From Candidatus Babeliales bacterium (lineage in GTDB: Bacteria; Babelota; Babeliae; Babelales; JABDEC01): a stretch of 64,000 nt of DNA. Within the stretch, counting starts at the first letter, position 1, and every line of letters starts with the position of its first letter. The position numbers and the translations under genes are program-made. This document shows positions 60,058 to 64,000 of the stretch, piece after piece. The DNA is taken from the NCBI GenBank assembly GCA_031292305.1, contig JARLHJ010000047.1, positions 62,001 to 126,000 on the forward strand, in the 5' to 3' direction. The notes under the pieces are model-generated. The model did no database searches, was not told where the DNA came from, and saw only the letters and a list, made by a program, of their open reading frames with translations.

Positions 60058-60354
60058 CTATTTAATTGTTTGTATTTGGTTAGATGTAGATTCAATACGA
60101 TTAAACTTTTCTTCAAGCTCTATTTGTGTAAATGTTTCGTCGCTATGTACAGATGTTTCCATTTGATATTGCCAGCAAGTTTCACTGGTATGCAGATTTA
60201 AGAACTTGATTTTATGAATTGTATATACGTATTTACCTTGTTGTAGAGTATAAGAAATACGATATTCATGAGTTTCTTTACTAAGGGTGGGTTCTGCACA
60301 AAATAAATTGAAACTTATTAAAATAAATATTGTTAGATATAATTTATAGAACAT
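60058..60354 (-). CDS. Small exported protein, unknown
   Basis: This 98-residue product has a signal peptide MFYKLYLTIFILISFNLFCA, followed by a short beta-rich stretch (HEYRISYTLQQGKYVYTIHKIKF). It ends in a Glu/Gln-rich helix (EEKFNRIESTSNQIQTIK). It lies between a pair of exported paralogues and the ATP synthase genes on one strand. No family recognised. Confidence 0.55.
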   Translation of the reverse strand: MFYKLYLTIFILISFNLFCAEPTLSKETHEYRISYTLQQGKYVYTIHKIKFLNLHTSETCWQYQMETSVHSDETFTQIELEEKFNRIESTSNQIQTIK

Positions 60355-60372
60355 AATTCCCTTAATTTTTAT

Positions 60373-60702
60373 TTAGCTTATCTCTGCGTATGAATATTTA
60401 AGCTGTTCATACACTTCTTTTGCATCTATGCATTTATAAATTTTAGTATAAGTACCCTTTTTTGTAATAAAAGCTTGGTATACAGATTTAAATTGAGATG
60501 TTTTTGGATCTATGATTATGTTTCTTGCTGCTTGAGTTATACTATCTTCATCTTTCATAGTATACCAAACATAATTCTCTGACTCATTTTTGATTTCTTG
60601 TCTAATTATTTTTAATTCATCACATGAGATATTAAAAGAAGATAAAAATAATGGTGTTGATATTATAAAAAATATAAAAAAAGATAATTTTTTCTTAAAC
60701 AT
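60373..60702 (-). CDS. Small exported protein, intact paralogue of 60739 gene
   Basis: A signal peptide (MFKKKLSFFIFFIISTPLFLSSF) is followed by an about 85-residue mature part: DELKIIRQEIKNESENYVWYTMKDEDS, then IIIDPKTSQFKSVYQAFITKKGTYTKIYK and a C-terminal helix AKEVYEQLKYSYAE. It matches the upstream gene (60739) over its whole mature length when that gene's frame is corrected. Unknown function. Confidence 0.6.
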   Translation of the reverse strand: MFKKKLSFFIFFIISTPLFLSSFNISCDELKIIRQEIKNESENYVWYTMKDEDSITQAARNIIIDPKTSQFKSVYQAFITKKGTYTKIYKCIDAKEVYEQLKYSYAEIS

Positions 60703-61008
60703 GTTTATCGATTAAGTTCATTTTTAAGTATTCTAATTTTATATATTTATACATAATACCTGCTTCAGGATCATTCTTGATTTCTGTAGGTTTGTTTTTA
60801 TTCGAAACCAGAGCGCCATAGGTACAATATATTTTTTGGTAGCAGGATTTTTATGAAAATTTTTATATACCACAATTATTTGGTTACCCTCTTTTCTTTT
60901 GTACCAAACATGACCTGGAGCTTGATCTCTAATTATTTTTATTTCTGCAATTGTATAATTCAAAGTAGTGAGGGTTGACAATAATATAAGATAGCTTTTA
61001 TTAAACAT
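60695..61008 (-). pseudogene. Small exported protein with a frame break (paralogue of 60373)
   Basis: The open frame runs from ATG 61008 to a stop at 60739 (MFNKSYLILLSTLTTLNYTIAEIKIIRDQAPGHVWYK...). It matches the downstream paralogue until about residue 61, then diverges into a short unrelated tail. Read from 60820 in another frame, the match continues: YGALVSNKNKPTEIKNDPEAG then IMYKYIKLEYLKM. That frame ends at 60695, overlapping the next start (60702) by 8 bases. So an indel has broken the gene near 60821-60825. A sequencing error is the alternative. RBS AAAGGA. Confidence 0.7.
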
Positions 61009-61090
61009 AAAAATTCCTTTGTATTAATTGTATATATATAATAAATATAAACATAATTTTAATTTATACATAGAATTTTATTGTTTTTAT

Positions 61091-61126
61091 GCAAAAAAAT
61101 AAGCGCCCAATTACGAGCGCTTATTT
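61091..61126 (-). terminator. Intrinsic terminator of the FolC-like gene
   Basis: On the minus strand AAATAAGCGC pairs with GCGCTTATTT across a short loop, followed by a run of seven T. It lies just after the stop at 61148. Confidence 0.8.
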
Positions 61127-61147
61127 CTAATTTATAAATTTAAGAAT

Positions 61148-62566
61148 TTACAATTTCTTAATACCTTTGTAATTCCAGTATTCAGTAACAACTGAAGGTG
61201 AACCAAAGATAACTATTAAACCGTGACGTTCATCAACAGTTTGTTTAGCTGTATCAAAGGCATCAGCAAAGTTCTTAGCTGATTTAGCTTTGATTTTTGC
61301 ATTCTTAGCTTCATTTGTTATTTTTTCAACATTAAATACTTCTTTAGAAGTTGCATAAGGATTCTTTTGCACTGGGCAGAAGATTATTTGACCAGATGTC
61401 TTTTTGAAGAAATATCTAATTATTTTTGTAAATCTTGGAGTTAAGATACTGTTATCTTCACAACCTAAGATGATTGTTAAACCTTTTAAAGGTCTTTGAT
61501 AATGTAATAATCTAATTCCAAGTAATATATTTTCTATAGCATCAATATTTGTAGCAGAATCTACTAATACAGATGGTTTTTCTTTATCAAGTAATTGGAA
61601 ACGACCATGTAGTGTTGTAACTACATCTTTCCAGAATTGTTCTAAAGTCTTCTTAGGATTTACTTCAGATTCGCGTTTTGCTTCTAAAGTAGGTCTTCCT
61701 CTTTGGCCTTTAGGTCTCACTAATAAACTGTTAGATATAATAGTTGAACCATCAACTTCAAATTTTTCTACATAAATTTGTGTAGCACGTTCTGCTAATG
61801 CAGCACATCTACCATGAAGTTGTTCAAACGGATAAGGCAAAGTTACTAATTTTCTAATAGGCATTGCCCAGTTACCACCACGGGAAACAGCGCAATCTTC
61901 TAAAATTTGTAAATTGTTTTTGCTTTGATCAGCTGAAATAACCCAAGTATCTTGTTGAGTTAAATCTGTAACTTGTTTAATTTGGTCAATAACTTCTTGA
62001 GGATTTGTATCTTCGTTATCTGTTGTAACGCGTGTAATAGCTAAAACTTTAGGCTTACAAATATTTACAGGATCCCATTGTGCATTTTCATTTACTTCAA
62101 GAACTGCAACGTCTACTTTATTTTTAGCAAAGTAAGAAAGTGCAATCATTGTTAAAATTTCTGATGAGCTAGCTTTAATATTTATACTTTCTGCAGCGTT
62201 TATTACGTCGTTTGCTAATTCTGCAAAAGTCTTATTAGGAATAGTTTCATTATCTAATGAAATACGTTCATTATAAGTTAATATGTGCGGAGAATAAAAA
62301 GAACCAACTTTAAATCCATCTTCTTTAAGAAGCTGACTGATAAAATTGATTGTTAAACTTTTTCCGTTTGACCCTGCAACAAAAATAGTATTAACGTTTT
62401 TAGAAGGCTGGTTTAAAGCCATATCTAATTTTTTAATACGCTCTAATTTTTTATCTGAATCAATAGACCAATTTGCATCTAATAATTCGATAATTTCATT
62501 ATAGCTTCGTTGTTTGCCTAAAGCTAGGCTACCTTCTTTTATATTTTGCTTAGTTGAGTCTATCAT
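61148..62566 (-). CDS. Mur-ligase-family protein, divergent FolC-like
   Basis: The 472-residue protein resembles folylpolyglutamate synthase: a P-loop AGSNGKSLTINFI (about residue 64), SFYSPHILTYNERISL, then KVDVAVLEVNENAQWDPVN where FolC has EVGLGGRLDATN. The C-terminal domain has LHGRFQLLDKEKPSVLVDSATNIDAIENI, the equivalent of PGR...DGAHNP. Several hallmark residues are replaced (SNGKS for TNGKGS, SATN for GAHN). It may act on folate or on another substrate, or be a paralogue with altered specificity. Transcribed alone; a terminator follows. Confidence 0.72.
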   Translation of the reverse strand: MIDSTKQNIKEGSLALGKQRSYNEIIELLDANWSIDSDKKLERIKKLDMALNQPSKNVNTIFVAGSNGKSLTINFISQLLKEDGFKVGSFYSPHILTYNERISLDNETIPNKTFAELANDVINAAESINIKASSSEILTMIALSYFAKNKVDVAVLEVNENAQWDPVNICKPKVLAITRVTTDNEDTNPQEVIDQIKQVTDLTQQDTWVISADQSKNNLQILEDCAVSRGGNWAMPIRKLVTLPYPFEQLHGRCAALAERATQIYVEKFEVDGSTIISNSLLVRPKGQRGRPTLEAKRESEVNPKKTLEQFWKDVVTTLHGRFQLLDKEKPSVLVDSATNIDAIENILLGIRLLHYQRPLKGLTIILGCEDNSILTPRFTKIIRYFFKKTSGQIIFCPVQKNPYATSKEVFNVEKITNEAKNAKIKAKSAKNFADAFDTAKQTVDERHGLIVIFGSPSVVTEYWNYKGIKKL

Positions 62567-62813
62567 GTGAACTCCGCTCTAAATTAATTAAAATAACTAT
62601 TTTTTCTTGTTTTTATATTATTTACTTAATAATATAAAACTAAATTACAGAACCTTTAATTTAATTTAGTCAATTAATTAAAAAGTTCGGAAATTAAGTT
62701 AAGTACCAATTGAAAATTAATAACTCATTAATCATGATAAGTTAATTAATAAAAAATGTCAAACTAAAATTTATATAGATATAAACAATAGACTTTATTT
62801 ACAAAGAATTAAA

Positions 62814-63452
62814 ATGAAAACAAAGATTTTACACTGGAATAACCCTGAAAGCATAAATATCCTAAAAGTCTCTTTAGAATCTAAAAAAGTGGCTTTAACA
62901 ACTACTGATACTATATTAGGGCTGTTGGCGACCACTGACAAAGAAGGGTCGCAAGCCTTAGATTCTTTAAAAAACAGGTGCCTAAAGCCATATATTGTAT
63001 TATTGGACTCTGTAGACAAGGCATTTTTATATGCGCAAATCACTAATGAAAAAATAATTCAATTTATTAAATTATGTTGGCCGGGACCGGTCACTATTAT
63101 TTTCAAATCAAATAAAAGTGGTAATTTCTATTTGAAAACATCGAGTGATACAATTGGAATCAGAATACCAAGGCATTCTGAGCTATTAAAATTATTATCA
63201 CATTTTGATGGTCTATATTCTACAAGTGCTAATATAAGCGGGCAAGCAGTGCCAAAATCTATATCTGAGGTAAATAGTGAAATAATAGATGCAGTGGGTT
63301 GTATTGTGGTAGAAGATGATGTGAATATAGAAACTGTGCCTTCAACTATCTTAGATTGCACTGCAGATAAAATTCGTGTTATAAGAGAAGGTGCTTATCC
63401 TATTGATAAGCTAGAGAAGTTATATGGTGAAGCTTTTATTAAAGGAGAATAA
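62814..63452 (+). CDS. tsaC: YrdC/Sua5-family protein (threonylcarbamoyl-AMP synthase)
   Basis: The 212-residue protein has the YrdC fold. KKVALTTTDTILGLLATT (about residues 24-41) corresponds to the PTeTvYGLg motif, NRCLKPYIVLL to the KRP..... stretch, LCWPGPVTIIF to the wPGplT motif, and STSANISGQ to the SAN.sG motif. These make threonylcarbamoyl-AMP for the t6A37 tRNA modification. It lacks the Sua5 C-terminal domain. Its stop is one base before the pilin start, so the two are co-transcribed. Confidence 0.88.
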   Translation: MKTKILHWNNPESINILKVSLESKKVALTTTDTILGLLATTDKEGSQALDSLKNRCLKPYIVLLDSVDKAFLYAQITNEKIIQFIKLCWPGPVTIIFKSNKSGNFYLKTSSDTIGIRIPRHSELLKLLSHFDGLYSTSANISGQAVPKSISEVNSEIIDAVGCIVVEDDVNIETVPSTILDCTADKIRVIREGAYPIDKLEKLYGEAFIKGE

Positions 63453-63902
63453 ATGAAAAAGTTTAATTTAAAGGGTTTTACTCTAATAGAGTTGATGATA
63501 GTCGTTGCCATTATTGCATTTTTGGCAATGATTGCAGTGCCTAATTTTATGAAATATGTATCTAAGGCGAAAAGATCAGAAGTTTATTTACATTTAGGTG
63601 CCATATATGCAGCGCAAAAAGCATATTGGGCAGAGCATGGTACTTATTCTTCTAGCTTAACTGATTTAGGTTGGTCGCCTGATGGTGAAACTAATTATAC
63701 ATATGGTTTTCCGGGTTCTGCAGATGTTAATCATAAAATTGGTAAATTAAAAGCTCCAGCTTCTGAACTTGGTATTGCAAAGGCAGATAAAGATTCATTT
63801 GTTGCAGCGGCTGTTGCAGATATAGATGGTGATGGCAAATTAGATATTATTACTGTTAATGAAAAGCGCGAAATTAAAATTGTAAGTGATGATTTGGTTT
63901 AA
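63453..63902 (+). CDS. Type IV pilin-like / pseudopilin protein
   Basis: The N-terminus MKKFNLKGFTLIELMIVVAIIAFLAMIAVPNF is a textbook prepilin: a short basic leader, cleavage before Phe in KGFTLIE, and Glu5 of the mature protein. The globular part contains KRSEVYLHLGAIYAAQKAYWAEHGTY, typical of pseudopilins. A C-terminal DIDGDGKLDIITV resembles a calcium-binding loop. No prepilin peptidase or secretin is in the window. It may be a major pilin of a type IV pilus or a type II secretion pseudopilin. RBS AAAGGAG. Confidence 0.88.
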   Translation: MKKFNLKGFTLIELMIVVAIIAFLAMIAVPNFMKYVSKAKRSEVYLHLGAIYAAQKAYWAEHGTYSSSLTDLGWSPDGETNYTYGFPGSADVNHKIGKLKAPASELGIAKADKDSFVAAAVADIDGDGKLDIITVNEKREIKIVSDDLV

Positions 63903-63972
63903 TCTAGGGCTTTTGCGCTAAGTTTTTATATAAGTAAACTTAAAGTTATATAACAAAATAAGAAAGTTACTT

Positions 63973-64000
63973 ATGAAAACGTTGCGTTTATTGCTTTTAA
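63973..64000 (+). CDS. Start of a further exported protein (partial)
   Basis: ATG 63973, with AAGAAAG before it, opens MKTLRLLLL, the beginning of a signal peptide. The gene runs out of the window after nine codons and nothing more can be said. Confidence 0.45.

Noticed and set aside
62567-62813. Possible replication origin in the A+T-rich divergent gap
   Set aside because: It has several TTAATTAA-type stretches but no recognisable DnaA-box cluster and no dnaA or dnaN nearby; it is more likely just a divergent promoter region.
1-64000. CRISPR arrays, insertion sequences and rRNA genes
   Set aside because: I saw no regular repeat-spacer pattern, no transposase ORF and no rRNA sequence in the window.

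Overview
This A+T-rich window looks like a chromosomal segment of a genome-reduced, host-associated bacterium. The best guess is the phylum Dependentiae (TM6; relatives of Babela, endosymbionts of amoebae). I infer this from four things: the base composition, the dense and partly degraded gene set, the many short proteins with signal peptides and no recognisable family, and the eukaryote-like modules (C2H2 zinc fingers, WD40, leucine-rich repeats, a serpin-like protein). No 16S gene is present, so the phylum is not proven.

Positions 1-14266 hold an almost uninterrupted S10-spc-alpha ribosomal superoperon in conserved order, from the tail of rplC to rplQ, including secY, adk, map, infA, rpmJ and rpoA. 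It ends at a clear intrinsic terminator. rpmD (L30) is missing, and S4 lacks its usual N-terminal zinc domain. From 14298 to 19426 lies an accessory island of exported proteins: two sharing a near-identical signal peptide and a repeated module, a truncated serpin-like protein, a small exported protein, and a large coiled-coil protein with a probable TPR/Sel1-like C-terminal half.

From 19434 to 36548 are mostly recognisable genes. These include an amino-acid ABC transporter operon headed by a TrpR-family regulator, a SpoIID / RNase HI / zinc-ribbon coiled-coil cluster, a CAT-anticodon tRNA, gap, nfo (endonuclease IV), sbcC and dnaJ. Between them sit exported LRR and WD40-LRR proteins. From 36666 to 49502 is a second accessory zone. 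It has a family of exported delta-60-like proteins with a recent duplication, an Ala-rich exported protein, and uvsE with a frame break at its 3' end. It also holds a TonB-like protein with an FAD oxidoreductase, a 3-methyladenine glycosylase, a DUF4143 ATPase, an FAD-linked oxidase and tilS.

From 49645 to 64000 come an MBL-fold hydrolase, a BNR-4 protein with a DUF1349-like tail, a PLP beta-family synthase and two small paralogues. Two exported five-finger C2H2 zinc-finger proteins follow, then a glycosyltransferase and an unusual ATP synthase Fo segment. The Fo segment has an AtpI-like protein, subunit a, and a c subunit made of four fused hairpins, one of which lacks the ion-binding carboxylate. 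Last are a divergent FolC/Mur-type ligase, a YrdC/Sua5 protein, a type IV pilin-like protein and the start of another exported protein.

The observations most worth following are the four-hairpin c subunit, the exported zinc-finger pair, the serpin-like protein with a good match to the serpin C-terminal signature, the delta-60-like exported family, and two frame breaks recoverable from paralogy or coding continuity.
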